The position numbers and the translations under genes are program-made. DNA of 64,000 nucleotides, from positions 1 to 64,000 of the forward strand of contig JAJFFC010000008.1 in assembly GCA_021776795.1 (NCBI GenBank), written 5' to 3'. The stretch comes from Planctomycetota bacterium. Its GTDB lineage: Bacteria > Planctomycetota > UBA1135. The notes below the pieces were generated by a model that saw only the letters and a program-made list of their open reading frames with translations, did no database searches and was not told the DNA's origin. This document shows positions 17,648 through 26,007 of the stretch, one piece after another. The number at the start of each line of letters is the position of its first letter. The stretch's first letter is position 1.

Positions 17648-18127
17648 ATGAAATCACGTCTTCCCCTGTTTGAGACCATTGCTGCCGTCGTGGCAGTCGC
17701 TGCCGTGGCTTTCCTCACCGCCCTCCCGGCGACGAAAGCCAGCGGTGAGTCCAACGTCGCCCTGCACGACAGCCTATCTGTCCTGCGCACGGCGGTATTC
17801 CGCTATTCCATGGACCATCAGCTCGCGGGAAGCCCTCTGATGCCTGGTGAGGGTGGCGATTTCCTCGAGCAGCTCACGGGCCGCAGTCGCTCCGATGGAC
17901 GCACCATTGTCCAGGATCAAGCCGAGGATCGCTTCTTCGGCCCTTATCTGGACTCCATTCCAGTCAACCCTGTGAACCAACTGAATACGGTTCGCGTCAT
18001 GCCAGAGGGCTTCCAGGAGCCTGTGCTAAACGGGTCCGCTGGCTGGGTGTATCTACCGAGCACGGGCGAGGTCTTCGCGGACCTCCCGGGCAACGACGAC
18101 CGCGGAATCGCCTACCTCACTTACTGA
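17648..18127 (+). CDS. pseudopilin-like protein with atypical N-terminus
   Basis: A 159-residue protein from the ATG at 17648. An ATG at 17606 in the same frame would add 14 hydrophilic residues and cannot be excluded. The N-terminus MKSRLPLFETIAAVVAVAAVAFLTAL resembles a type IV pilin or GspG pseudopilin: short basic leader, a Glu shortly before a ~20-residue hydrophobic helix, then LRTAVFRYSMDHQLAG like the GspG helix, and PYLDSIPVNP plus GWVYLPSTGEVFADL like the GspG C-terminal region. The usual Gly-Phe-Thr prepilin peptidase site is missing, so processing may differ. No other type II secretion genes are nearby. Confidence 0.6.
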   Translation: MKSRLPLFETIAAVVAVAAVAFLTALPATKASGESNVALHDSLSVLRTAVFRYSMDHQLAGSPLMPGEGGDFLEQLTGRSRSDGRTIVQDQAEDRFFGPYLDSIPVNPVNQLNTVRVMPEGFQEPVLNGSAGWVYLPSTGEVFADLPGNDDRGIAYLTY

Positions 18128-18136
18128 GGTTAGGAA

Positions 18137-19102
18137 CTACTCGTTGCGATAGTCCTTGTGGCAATCCTTGCACGAAGCCTTGAGTTCCAGGAAGGCTTCT
18201 TCAAGAGCAGGGATTTGCGCGGTAGTCGGCGGGGTGGATGCTTCTTCGACCAGAAGTTGCAGCTTCTCAGCCATTTGCAGGCCAGCTTGCATTTGATCGA
18301 GCAACACCACGTCGGTGGCATGCTCTGCAGGAATGACGTGGGCACTATCCGCATAGTGTTCGGCAAAGGCCTTCGCACTGCGCCGTAGGTCCAAGTCAGG
18401 GTGCGCCTCTGGGGTTTGCCACGAGGAAGCCCGCAGCGCTTTAAGCTCATCCCAGTCGCGGTCCAAAATAGCCATGGAGGCCGTGAAATCAGCCACTTGG
18501 GCGACTTCGTGCAGTTCGGGAAGAACTTCATCGGCATTGGGAGGAGTCCAGCCAGCGACATCGCGCCACAGGCCTGGATAATCGTGACTAGTGCCCGCAG
18601 TGGTCAGGACTGCCAAGGCCTCTTCGGTGCTGCAACCAGTGGCTGCACGTAAAGCGATGGCTGCGGCCGCGGGACCACGGTGCTTGCCGTGGTGACAGTG
18701 GAAGTACAACGGGCCTTCCGCTTCGAGAGCGACGCGGGTGAAGGCGTTGCCGGTATCCCGATCGATGCCGTCGTAACCAATCGGAACGTGGAGATAGCTC
18801 AGGCCATGACGAGCGGCTGCTTCCAAATCGGGACGCGCGCCGTCGACGCATACGATGGTCTTGATGCCTAGGGCCGCGAGCTCGGCAAAGGCGGCATCGC
18901 CCTCAGGCAAGGCACCTGAGTAAAGCCCCTCCTGGAGTTGGATGAGGCGATGGATTTGCTCGTTCTCGATGGCCACTGGGGCGGCAAGAACGGGGGTCAC
19001 TGGAACACCGGCAACCTGAGTGAGACTGGTATCCGATTCCTCCGAACTGCAGGTAGGCAGAACGGCAAGACACAGAGAGGACAGAATCAGCGCGCGGGAC
19101 AT
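18137..19102 (-). CDS. lipoprotein: tyrosine-phosphatase-like domain fused to a c-type haem domain
   Basis: A 321-residue protein from the ATG at 19102, chosen because it opens a lipoprotein signal (MSRALILSSLCLAVLPTCSS, lipobox LPTC). Residues about 45-175 form a dual-specificity/tyrosine phosphatase-like domain: IKTIVCVDGARPDLEAA, HVPIGYDGID and the loop YFHCHHGKHRGPAAAA near 150, which fits the HCx5R catalytic signature. The C-terminal part is helical and ends LKASCKDCHKDYRNE, a CxxCH haem site placed as in cytochrome c'/c556 four-helix bundles. So a phosphatase-like fold and a haem domain are anchored together outside the cytoplasm. It lies 128 bases after the TrpD2-like gene and may be transcribed separately. 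Confidence 0.75.
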   Translation of the reverse strand: MSRALILSSLCLAVLPTCSSEESDTSLTQVAGVPVTPVLAAPVAIENEQIHRLIQLQEGLYSGALPEGDAAFAELAALGIKTIVCVDGARPDLEAAARHGLSYLHVPIGYDGIDRDTGNAFTRVALEAEGPLYFHCHHGKHRGPAAAAIALRAATGCSTEEALAVLTTAGTSHDYPGLWRDVAGWTPPNADEVLPELHEVAQVADFTASMAILDRDWDELKALRASSWQTPEAHPDLDLRRSAKAFAEHYADSAHVIPAEHATDVVLLDQMQAGLQMAEKLQLLVEEASTPPTTAQIPALEEAFLELKASCKDCHKDYRNE

Positions 19103-19230
19103 GGTGAAGACAATGCAAGCCGCGTGCCAGCGGGAAAGCCCTTTGGGCTGGGGAAATTCGTTCCCAGGAGGGAACGGCACGCTCCTGCGAATCTGCAGAA
19201 TAACGCCGATGGGGACCTCTGTGTCTCCTC

Positions 19231-20271
19231 TCAGGCCGACTTGTCTCCCCTGAGCTGCTCCAGGAGGCGCGAGGCAGCCCCAGATTCCATGGCCTCGACC
19301 ACTCGATTGAGGCAGGTCACGAGATCAGAATCACGATCGGAGAGGCTGACAATCAAGGCGCCACCCAGGGCGGCGGTGCAGGCCTCGGGGCCGATGGCGC
19401 CGAGCAGAGCTCTCCAGGTAGCGTCGGCGGCATGTTGCAGCGGCTTGCAACCTTCTGGGTAAGTCGGCTCGCCGGTTTCGAGCAGGGCAAAATCTGCGGG
19501 GCGCAAGCGCATGGGAGTTTTGATGCCATTGACGATGCGCAACCCTCGGGTCATTTCGACCACCGAAGGATCGAGTGAGCCTTCCACACCTTGCACCACC
19601 AACACCTGGTCATGCTTGAGGCTTTCGAAGGCGTCTCCGGCAATGCCGAGGACGGGTCCGGGGACGGCTGCGGCGAGAACTGCAGCGCCTTCGGGGGCAA
19701 GCAGTTTGGAAACGACATCGGGGATTCCGCGCAAAGACGTTTCGTCTTCCACTCGCTGCAAACGTTGCCACCCGGCATCGGCCAGTGTGGGCTGCCAACA
19801 GGCGAGGCCATGGCGTTGCAGTTGTTCGCCCACCGGACCAGAATCGCCGAACAAGGGGCCGACCAGATGAATCCATAGGTCTCCTAAAGTGACGCCACCT
19901 TCGGCAAGCGCCGGTGCGCTTTGCAGGAGAACCGGCACCCCGGCAGCGGCGGCAGCGGCGGCAGATGCCAACCCCAATGGTGGACCCTGGCGACGACCGC
20001 GCCGACTGGTGGCGACCACCACGGCGCCCTCGGGCAAGGGCGGGAACTCGATGCGATTGCGCGCCGCTTGGGCGGCTCCGACCAACTCTTCGGCGCACGA
20101 TCCCTTGACGCGCATGGCGGCGAGGAACATGGCGACTTGGGCATCGGTGCCTTCGCCATCTAGCAAGGCGGTGAACAAATCATGCGCCCCTTGCACAGAA
20201 AGATTGTGGATTCGCCCACCAGTGAGGGCGCCAGAAATCCGGTGCAGGAGAGGGCGCAGTTGATCGCTCAT
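19231..20271 (-). CDS. TrpD2/YbiB-like anthranilate phosphoribosyltransferase homologue
   Basis: A 346-residue protein with the nucleoside phosphorylase/phosphoribosyltransferase fold: an N-terminal helical domain (LTGGRIHNLSVQGAHDLFTALLDG, AQVAMFLAAMRVKG) and an alpha/beta domain. The GTGGD and NxST motifs needed for PRPP binding in true TrpD are replaced by VVATSRRGRRQGPPLGLASA, the arrangement seen in YbiB/TrpD2, which bind nucleic acid and have no known transferase activity. It is therefore probably not a tryptophan enzyme. Its ATG overlaps the stop of the peroxiredoxin gene, making it the likely last gene of the amidohydrolase operon. Confidence 0.7.
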   Translation of the reverse strand: MSDQLRPLLHRISGALTGGRIHNLSVQGAHDLFTALLDGEGTDAQVAMFLAAMRVKGSCAEELVGAAQAARNRIEFPPLPEGAVVVATSRRGRRQGPPLGLASAAAAAAAGVPVLLQSAPALAEGGVTLGDLWIHLVGPLFGDSGPVGEQLQRHGLACWQPTLADAGWQRLQRVEDETSLRGIPDVVSKLLAPEGAAVLAAAVPGPVLGIAGDAFESLKHDQVLVVQGVEGSLDPSVVEMTRGLRIVNGIKTPMRLRPADFALLETGEPTYPEGCKPLQHAADATWRALLGAIGPEACTAALGGALIVSLSDRDSDLVTCLNRVVEAMESGAASRLLEQLRGDKSA

Positions 20272-20756
20272 GCTAAGTCCTGCAGCTCCTCGTCGAGACG
20301 GTCAAGGACACGATGCACATGCCCTTTCACCCGTAAGTTATCCCAGATGTGACAAACCTTACCGCTAGGGTCGATGAGGAAGGTGGCGCGCACCATGCCA
20401 GCATAGCGACGGCCACCACCGTTGCGCTCGCGGAAGGCGCCATAGCGGCTGGCCAGTTTGGCGTCGCGATCAATCAACAAGGAAAAAGGGATTCCCTGTT
20501 CGTGGCTGAACTCGCGGACTTTATGCGGCGGGTCGGGACAGATGGCTAAGACTTCCGCACCCAAGGCACAAAAATCGGGATAGTTCTCGCACAAATCCAC
20601 CACCTGCTTGCGGCAAGTCACGGATTTCGCCTTCAACAGAAAGCACACCACCACCCATTTGCCGCGCAGTTCGGTGAGGCGAGTGCGCGCGCCATGAGCA
20701 TCGGGAAGCGTGAATGCGGGAGCACGCTTCCCCACAGCCAGGGTGGGATTGGGCAA
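20268..20756 (-). CDS. PrxQ/BCP-type peroxiredoxin
   Basis: A 162-residue thioredoxin-fold peroxiredoxin. Family marks are APAFTLPDAHGARTRLTEL at the N-terminus, the peroxidatic Cys in SVTCRKQ near residue 48, KVREFSHEQGIPFSLLID near 95, and the conserved Arg in RATFLIDPSGKV near 128. The usual TPGCTxEAC is altered: Ser replaces Thr three places before the Cys, and there is no Cys five places later, so it is either a 1-Cys type or uses the Cys eight places after (DLCENY). No signal peptide, so it is probably cytoplasmic. It lies 9 bases after the last amidohydrolase gene and overlaps the TrpD2-like gene. Confidence 0.85.
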   Translation of the reverse strand: MPNPTLAVGKRAPAFTLPDAHGARTRLTELRGKWVVVCFLLKAKSVTCRKQVVDLCENYPDFCALGAEVLAICPDPPHKVREFSHEQGIPFSLLIDRDAKLASRYGAFRERNGGGRRYAGMVRATFLIDPSGKVCHIWDNLRVKGHVHRVLDRLDEELQDLA

Positions 20757-20765
20757 GGCCTTGGC

Positions 20766-22253
20766 CTAGAATCCGCCAGGAGCGTCAATCTCCGCAGTGG
20801 AGACTTCTTCTTCTACCGTTTCGACATCGCCCTCTGCATTGCCGGCTTCTTCCTCCAAAGCATCGGCAGCGCGCTGAATCTCTTCGACCAGTTCATCCAT
20901 CGAAGGAACTTCACGTGGACGAATGTGCGCAAAGTACGGAGCCTTTGCCTTGTCGTAGGCCACGCGACCATTGACCACGGACCATTCCACAAAGGTGCGG
21001 TAATGGAACAGGTCACCATCGCAGATGATGATGTCGGCATCTTTACCGACTTCAATCGTGCCGAGGCGATCATCCATGCCTAGGATCTTGGCCGCATCTA
21101 AGGTCAATGCCTGCAGTGCAGCTTGCTGAGGAAGACCACCGCGAATGGCGAAGGCCGCTTCCATCGGCAAGTTCAAAAGGTCGCGACCAGCCAAACCACC
21201 GGTCGAGATGAAGGTTTGCTGCGGCAAGATGCTGAAGGTCACGCCGTGTTCCCAAAGGATCTTGGCGTTTTCGATGCTCCAACCACTGGGGCGATTGAGA
21301 GAATCATCGGCCCAAGACTTGGCGCGGGGCGTGATCACCAAGCGCGCGCCCACGCGGCCAAGACGGCCAGCACAAGCCCATGCTTCCTGGCCACCGAAGA
21401 TGACCGACTGCATGGGGTATTCATCGAGCAGGTCACAGATCGAAAGTAGATCCTTGAGACCATTGGCGTTGAAGCGAGCGATCGCTTTGCCTTCCAACAG
21501 TTCGAGGTAACCGCTCTTCAGACCTTTGGCTTCCGGCTCCTCGCCTTCCTCCTCGCCCATGGCTTTGGCGGTTTCCCAAGCGCGACGCTCACGCAAAAAG
21601 TCACGCACCTTGCTGAACTCGGCGCGGACTTGACGACGACTACCCGGTGAGGTGCTCGAATAGTTCAGGTTGATCCATCCGGTAGTGCCAAGCAGGGTGC
21701 CATCGAGAGTGCCGCGCGTGAGCTTGGCGATGCCATTCCCCGACTCCACCGTAGTCAAACCACCAGCCAAGCCAAGGTCGACGTTAAGGCCAAATGGGTC
21801 AAAGTCATCGGCGATGTTGGTGCCGCGACCAGACACAATGCCGTTGGTGCGCACCGCAATCAAACCGGGGTAGACCTGCATGCCGGTAGCATCGACACGG
21901 CGCGCGCCCTTGGGCAGCTTCACACGGCGACCCACCTTCAAGATGCGGCCTTCTTTGCACAGAATCGTGCCCTTGCGAATGAGTCCATCGCTGACGGTGT
22001 GGATATCACCACCGATGATGGCGAGATAAGGGCTATTCGGGTCTTCGGCGTTGGGGTCCTCTTCCTCCTCCTCCACCACTTCTTCGACCTCGTCTTCCGC
22101 AGGCTCCTGTTCGGTGACCTCTTCTACAGGTTCTTCCGCGACTTCCTCTTCGACGACTTCCTCGACCGGAGGTTCTTGCCACAGGAAGGGGCTGTCTAAG
22201 GGGGCCACGGGGGCAGCCGGGAACACAAGCAGTAACAGGGACAATAGGTTCAT
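20766..22253 (-). CDS. secreted amidohydrolase-fold protein 1, metal site lost
   Basis: A 495-residue protein with a signal peptide (MNLLSLLLLVFPAAPVAP), then a ~60-residue Glu/Val-rich acidic linker. The amidohydrolase fold begins near residue 75 (LAIIGGDIHTVSDGLIRKGTILCKEGRILKVG) and ends with LGTIEVGKDADIIICDGD and VNGRVAYD, the usual flanking beta-sandwich. Where active enzymes have HxH the sequence is VYPGLIAVRTNG, and the later His and Asp ligands are also absent, so a metal-dependent hydrolase mechanism is unlikely. Retained fold suggests a structural or binding role. Overlaps the upstream paralogue by 4 bp; last amidohydrolase gene of the operon. Confidence 0.85.
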   Translation of the reverse strand: MNLLSLLLLVFPAAPVAPLDSPFLWQEPPVEEVVEEEVAEEPVEEVTEQEPAEDEVEEVVEEEEEDPNAEDPNSPYLAIIGGDIHTVSDGLIRKGTILCKEGRILKVGRRVKLPKGARRVDATGMQVYPGLIAVRTNGIVSGRGTNIADDFDPFGLNVDLGLAGGLTTVESGNGIAKLTRGTLDGTLLGTTGWINLNYSSTSPGSRRQVRAEFSKVRDFLRERRAWETAKAMGEEEGEEPEAKGLKSGYLELLEGKAIARFNANGLKDLLSICDLLDEYPMQSVIFGGQEAWACAGRLGRVGARLVITPRAKSWADDSLNRPSGWSIENAKILWEHGVTFSILPQQTFISTGGLAGRDLLNLPMEAAFAIRGGLPQQAALQALTLDAAKILGMDDRLGTIEVGKDADIIICDGDLFHYRTFVEWSVVNGRVAYDKAKAPYFAHIRPREVPSMDELVEEIQRAADALEEEAGNAEGDVETVEEEVSTAEIDAPGGF

Positions 22254-23602
22254 CGTGCTTCCTCCTTTTCCTTCTTCGCGCGGTCGTAAACCACTTTGCC
22301 AGCTGAGACCACGAGGTCGACTTCACTCATGGGGTCGAGTGGGTCTCCACTCCAAATTACGAAGGTGGCAGGACTGCCAGTCTTCAGTGGCGCAATCAGT
22401 TCTTCTTGGCCCAGGGAAGCTGCTGCTTCCAAGCTCATGCCGCGCAAGGCGACTTGGCGGTCCAAGCCTTCGGCGACAACGCGGGCCGCGCCCAAGCGCC
22501 AGGAGCGCACACCACTTAAGGAATCATTGGGTGGAGCCAAGATCAGTTTTTCGACGCCAGCAGCGGCGAGTTCGGCCGGTAAGTTGGCGCGCACCCGCGT
22601 GAAGGGCAAGAAGCTGATGACCGCAGGCACCTCCACGCGCAACCCGGTAGTGGCCAAGACACTGGCGACTTCCCCAAAGTTTTGCGAGCGGCCATGACGC
22701 AGCACGATTTCATAGGAAAGCTCCCGCTCGCCCAAAAGATCTTGCCAATGCAACCAATCCGAAGCCGAGCGCAACCAAAGTTGGCCGACGCGTTCTTGAC
22801 GTACCCACTCCACTAGGGGGGTGACATCGGACTTCATCTTCGGAGGCTCAAAGGTCTCCGGTGGAGCCTTTTCCTCTTGCTCCTTCTTGTCTTTGCCACC
22901 GTCTTGGGCAGCGGTGTTGCCATCTTTCTTATCTTCCTCTTCTTTCTTGGCAGCTTCTTCTTTTTCTTTCTGCTTGGCTTCCCACTCTTCGCGGGCCTTC
23001 TTCCAATCCTTCTCTGCCTTCTCTTCCTTGGCGATGGCATCTTCCGCGGCCTTCCATGCATCGCGAACGAGCTTCTTCGCCGAAGAGGAGGTCGCCATGG
23101 TCACCTTCAAGTGAAGATCGGCAACAAGTGGTTCAGGCTGCCCGGTTTGGCCATCGACCTCGAGCACCGAAGTGCGGCCGGGCAATCCAGAGCCCGGAGG
23201 ATCCACGCCGACGAGGAGCACACCCTCTTCGAGCAGATCTTGTTCCCAATCCGCTTCGAGCCACAAAGAATCCACAGCAAGAAACTGACTGTTGCGCCCG
23301 CCACTACGACGGCCCTCAATCAACCAATTGGCATGAGTCAAGACCAGCGGCGGTGTGGCCACTTGCCCGCTACGACGAAGGTCGATGACCTCGGCATGGT
23401 CGGGAATGATCAACGCCTGCCCCATGCGCTCAATCACGCCGTCGCGCACAAGCAGGGATACGTTTTTCTGGGCATCGCCCTCTAGAGTCTCGACTTGGCC
23501 AAGACGATAGACGGTGACGCGTCCGGTGGGTTCGCGCGTAGGCTCCGGAGCTTCCGCTTGGAGCGGCTGTGCGGCGAACAAAAGGAGTGAACTGAGAATC
23601 AT
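22250..23602 (-). CDS. secreted amidohydrolase-fold protein 2, metal site lost, coiled-coil insert
   Basis: A 450-residue protein with a signal peptide (MILSSLLLFAAQPLQA). The composite-domain start VTVYRLGQVETLEGDAQKNVSLLVRDGVIERMG and end LKTGSPATFVIWSGDPLDP mark an amidohydrolase fold. The HxH position reads PLVLTHANWL, with one His only. In the middle (about residues 175-250) is a highly charged Lys/Glu-rich segment (KAEDAIAKEEKAEKDWKKA and following), predicted coiled coil, where active paralogues have metal-site strands. Probably not a hydrolase on its own. 15 bases follow the start of the upstream gene's stop, so it belongs to the same operon. Confidence 0.82.
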   Translation of the reverse strand: MILSSLLLFAAQPLQAEAPEPTREPTGRVTVYRLGQVETLEGDAQKNVSLLVRDGVIERMGQALIIPDHAEVIDLRRSGQVATPPLVLTHANWLIEGRRSGGRNSQFLAVDSLWLEADWEQDLLEEGVLLVGVDPPGSGLPGRTSVLEVDGQTGQPEPLVADLHLKVTMATSSSAKKLVRDAWKAAEDAIAKEEKAEKDWKKAREEWEAKQKEKEEAAKKEEEDKKDGNTAAQDGGKDKKEQEEKAPPETFEPPKMKSDVTPLVEWVRQERVGQLWLRSASDWLHWQDLLGERELSYEIVLRHGRSQNFGEVASVLATTGLRVEVPAVISFLPFTRVRANLPAELAAAGVEKLILAPPNDSLSGVRSWRLGAARVVAEGLDRQVALRGMSLEAAASLGQEELIAPLKTGSPATFVIWSGDPLDPMSEVDLVVSAGKVVYDRAKKEKEEAR

Positions 23603-23617
23603 GGCTTTGGGGTGCGA

Positions 23618-24814
23618 TCAGTAAAGCTGACCATCGCGCATGTCGTAAGCGATTTCGCCCTCGACGAGCACCAGCTCGACCGGGGCGCGGGGATCTAGTG
23701 GCTGGCCCAGGCTGACCACGATGTCGGCATCGAAGCCGACTTTGAGTCTTCCGAGATGGTCATCGACCATGATTTGCGCCGCAGGGCGCATGCTCAAAGA
23801 CTCGAGGGCGGTCCAAGTCGAAGCACCCAGCCATTCGGCGAGTGTGGCTTGGAATACATACTCTTCCTGTGGAATCACGCCGGCATCGGTTTGCACCGAG
23901 ATGTCTTCGTTACCACTGGATTCGTAGGCTTCGACCAAGCCGCGGAATTTCGCCTCTTGGTTGAAACTGAAGTCAAAGTTGCGCGGGCCGATGTTCAGCT
24001 GCGCATCAATCTCGGCCAAAGCCGCGCCGGCTTCATAACCATTGAAGGAGCCGTGGCTAATCACTACCGGCACCTGCGCTTCTAACTGGAACATACGGGC
24101 GGTTCCATAAGTGTCGCGAGCGCCTGCGGTATGCACCAAGAAAGGATGGTGCTCTTGAAAAATGCCCACCAAAGAGGCGAGCTCTGGGTTGCTTTCGGGT
24201 GGTCCTTCGGCGGTCGCGATTCTGGCTTCGTTGAGGTACCAACGCAGCATCCACCACATGCCCATGCGCGTGCCACCAAGGTCGCCATTGCGCTCGGGGT
24301 TGTAGCCTTGGGCCACCTTGACCGAACCGGGATAGCGCTCAATCACGTCTTCGACCAGATCACGCGGGCGCAAGCGGATGAGCGTGCCAGCACCGGAGAT
24401 GTTGGTGCCCGAACCGGGAATGGCATTGACCATGGTCACACCGCCGGAACGCCCAAGCCGATGCAAGTGGTTATCGGCAACGATGGTGTCGAGGGTGCGC
24501 AGTTCCGGGTTATCCGGGTGCACCATGTCATTGATGTCGCCCCAGCCACCGGTGTGGGTGTGCGAATGCAAATCAATCCCGCCTGGCCAAGCGAAGGATT
24601 TGGGGTAGGACAACAAGGGCCAACCCTCTGGAGCTTCGACCTCGGCCTGACGGCCCAGAGCGGCAATCTTGCCTTGGGCATCAATCACGATGCGCGCGTT
24701 ATGAATGACTTTGCGCTGGTCCATTGTCAACGCCACACCCACGTCCAGAACACGCCCCGTTTCCGCGGGTGCTCCAGCCGTTTGGCAAGCGATGAGAAGG
24801 ACTGCGCTAAGCAT
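23618..24814 (-). CDS. secreted amidohydrolase 3, metal site complete
   Basis: A 398-residue protein with an N-terminal signal containing a lipobox-like LIAC (MLSAVLLIACQTAG). It keeps the imidazolonepropionase/dipeptidase-like metal residues: IDLHSHTHTGG (HxH) near residue 80, SVKVAQGYNPER with a conserved Lys near 165, FLVHTAGA (His) near 225, VISHGSF (His) near 250 and VQTDAGVIPQEE (Asp) near 312. The C-terminus GRLKVGFDADIVVSLGQPLDP completes the fold. It should hydrolyse a C-N bond in the periplasm; the substrate is unknown. Shares one base with the stop of the next gene. With the following paralogue it is one of only two apparently active members. Confidence 0.85.
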   Translation of the reverse strand: MLSAVLLIACQTAGAPAETGRVLDVGVALTMDQRKVIHNARIVIDAQGKIAALGRQAEVEAPEGWPLLSYPKSFAWPGGIDLHSHTHTGGWGDINDMVHPDNPELRTLDTIVADNHLHRLGRSGGVTMVNAIPGSGTNISGAGTLIRLRPRDLVEDVIERYPGSVKVAQGYNPERNGDLGGTRMGMWWMLRWYLNEARIATAEGPPESNPELASLVGIFQEHHPFLVHTAGARDTYGTARMFQLEAQVPVVISHGSFNGYEAGAALAEIDAQLNIGPRNFDFSFNQEAKFRGLVEAYESSGNEDISVQTDAGVIPQEEYVFQATLAEWLGASTWTALESLSMRPAAQIMVDDHLGRLKVGFDADIVVSLGQPLDPRAPVELVLVEGEIAYDMRDGQLY

Positions 24815-26007
24815 TAGAAGCGGCGTTCGTTTTCGTCGATGTCGTAAACCTTTTCACCACGCACCCACACTTGCAGCACATGGCTGCGTGGGTCGACGGG
24901 GTCACCGCTCCAGGCGACAAAGTCGGCGTCGAGGCCCTGGACCAAGCGGCCCGCAACGTCTTCCATCAATAAGGCCTTGGCGGCGTTGGCAGTCATGCCT
25001 TTGAGGGCAGACTCACCATCGCCAGCGCCATAGTGCACACCCATAGCAGCCTGGAAAGGGAGTTCCTCTTGCGGAATCACCGGGGCGTCTGTGTTGTAGC
25101 CCAAGATCAATCCTTCTGCAGTGGCCCAACCCGCTGCGCAACCCATGAACTGAGAGGTCGAGCGGTCGAACCAGAACTGGCGCGGGCCATTCATGACTGG
25201 TACGCCAAGTTCCGCAGCCAATGCTGCGTTCTTGTAGCCATCGAAGGTGCCGTGGTCGACGAAAGACTTGAGGCCAAGCTCTTGCACCTGCATGGTCAAG
25301 GTCATGAGCACGACTTGGTAGATCTGTGTGTGCACCGAAACCGGCACCGTGCCATTTTTGAGGCCCAGGAAATCGCCGTAGGCCGGATCCCAGTCCGCGG
25401 TCCCCTCTTCATAGGCTTTGGCCCACTCCAAACCCTTGGTCAGAGTGTCGCGAGTGTTCCAGTTCATGACCGCGCGGCCCACACCAAAGCTGTAGCGCTC
25501 AGGGTTACCGGCTTGTGCAACCTTCAAGGAACCAGGCGAGCGCACCGTCATTTCTTCGACGGTCTCACCCGAGGTCTTCACCAACATGCCGAAGCCACCC
25601 ATGTTCGAACCCGAGCCAGGGATGAACAACGCCGAGGTAATGCCACCGGCAACCGCATCTTGGAGATAAGGGTTCATCGGCTCCAGAACTTCGGCAGTGT
25701 GCAGTTCTGGGTTGGTCAGGAACACGGTGTCATTGAGGTCACGCAGCGAACCAGCGATGTGATTGTGCGGCTCAATCAGTCCGGGAACCAGCCAAACTTG
25801 ACCGAGGTCGGTGACGGGGACATCGGGGTCAATCGCGGCGTCGGCACTGCGGCCTACCCATTCGATTTTACCGTCCACCACCACAACCATGGCATTGTTG
25901 AGCATGCCCGCTTCATCGGCGGTGTACACCTTGGCAGCCTTGTAGACATGAATGTCGTTACTGGCCGGCGCCTGAAGGGCAAGGGATAAAAGTGTGGCGA
26001 GCATCAT
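24814..26007 (-). CDS. secreted amidohydrolase 4, metal site complete
   Basis: A 397-residue protein with a signal peptide (MMLATLLSLALQAPA). Metal ligands are all visible: LIEPHNHIAG (HxH) near residue 80, GSLKVAQAGNPER (Lys) near 165, VPVSVHTQ (His) near 220, SFVDHGTFDGY (His) near 245 and YNTDAPVIPQEE (Asp) near 305. The end GRLVQGLDADFVAWSGDPVDP is typical. It is clearly closest to the neighbour at 23618, with the same GxGxN, NPER and PQEE segments. Periplasmic C-N hydrolase of unknown substrate. Overlaps the two-domain gene upstream by 4 bp. Confidence 0.88.
   Translation of the reverse strand: MMLATLLSLALQAPASNDIHVYKAAKVYTADEAGMLNNAMVVVVDGKIEWVGRSADAAIDPDVPVTDLGQVWLVPGLIEPHNHIAGSLRDLNDTVFLTNPELHTAEVLEPMNPYLQDAVAGGITSALFIPGSGSNMGGFGMLVKTSGETVEEMTVRSPGSLKVAQAGNPERYSFGVGRAVMNWNTRDTLTKGLEWAKAYEEGTADWDPAYGDFLGLKNGTVPVSVHTQIYQVVLMTLTMQVQELGLKSFVDHGTFDGYKNAALAAELGVPVMNGPRQFWFDRSTSQFMGCAAGWATAEGLILGYNTDAPVIPQEELPFQAAMGVHYGAGDGESALKGMTANAAKALLMEDVAGRLVQGLDADFVAWSGDPVDPRSHVLQVWVRGEKVYDIDENERRF

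Noticed and set aside
19231-20271. Functional anthranilate phosphoribosyltransferase (trpD)
   Set aside because: The PRPP-binding GTGGD and NxST motifs are missing and no other trp genes are nearby.
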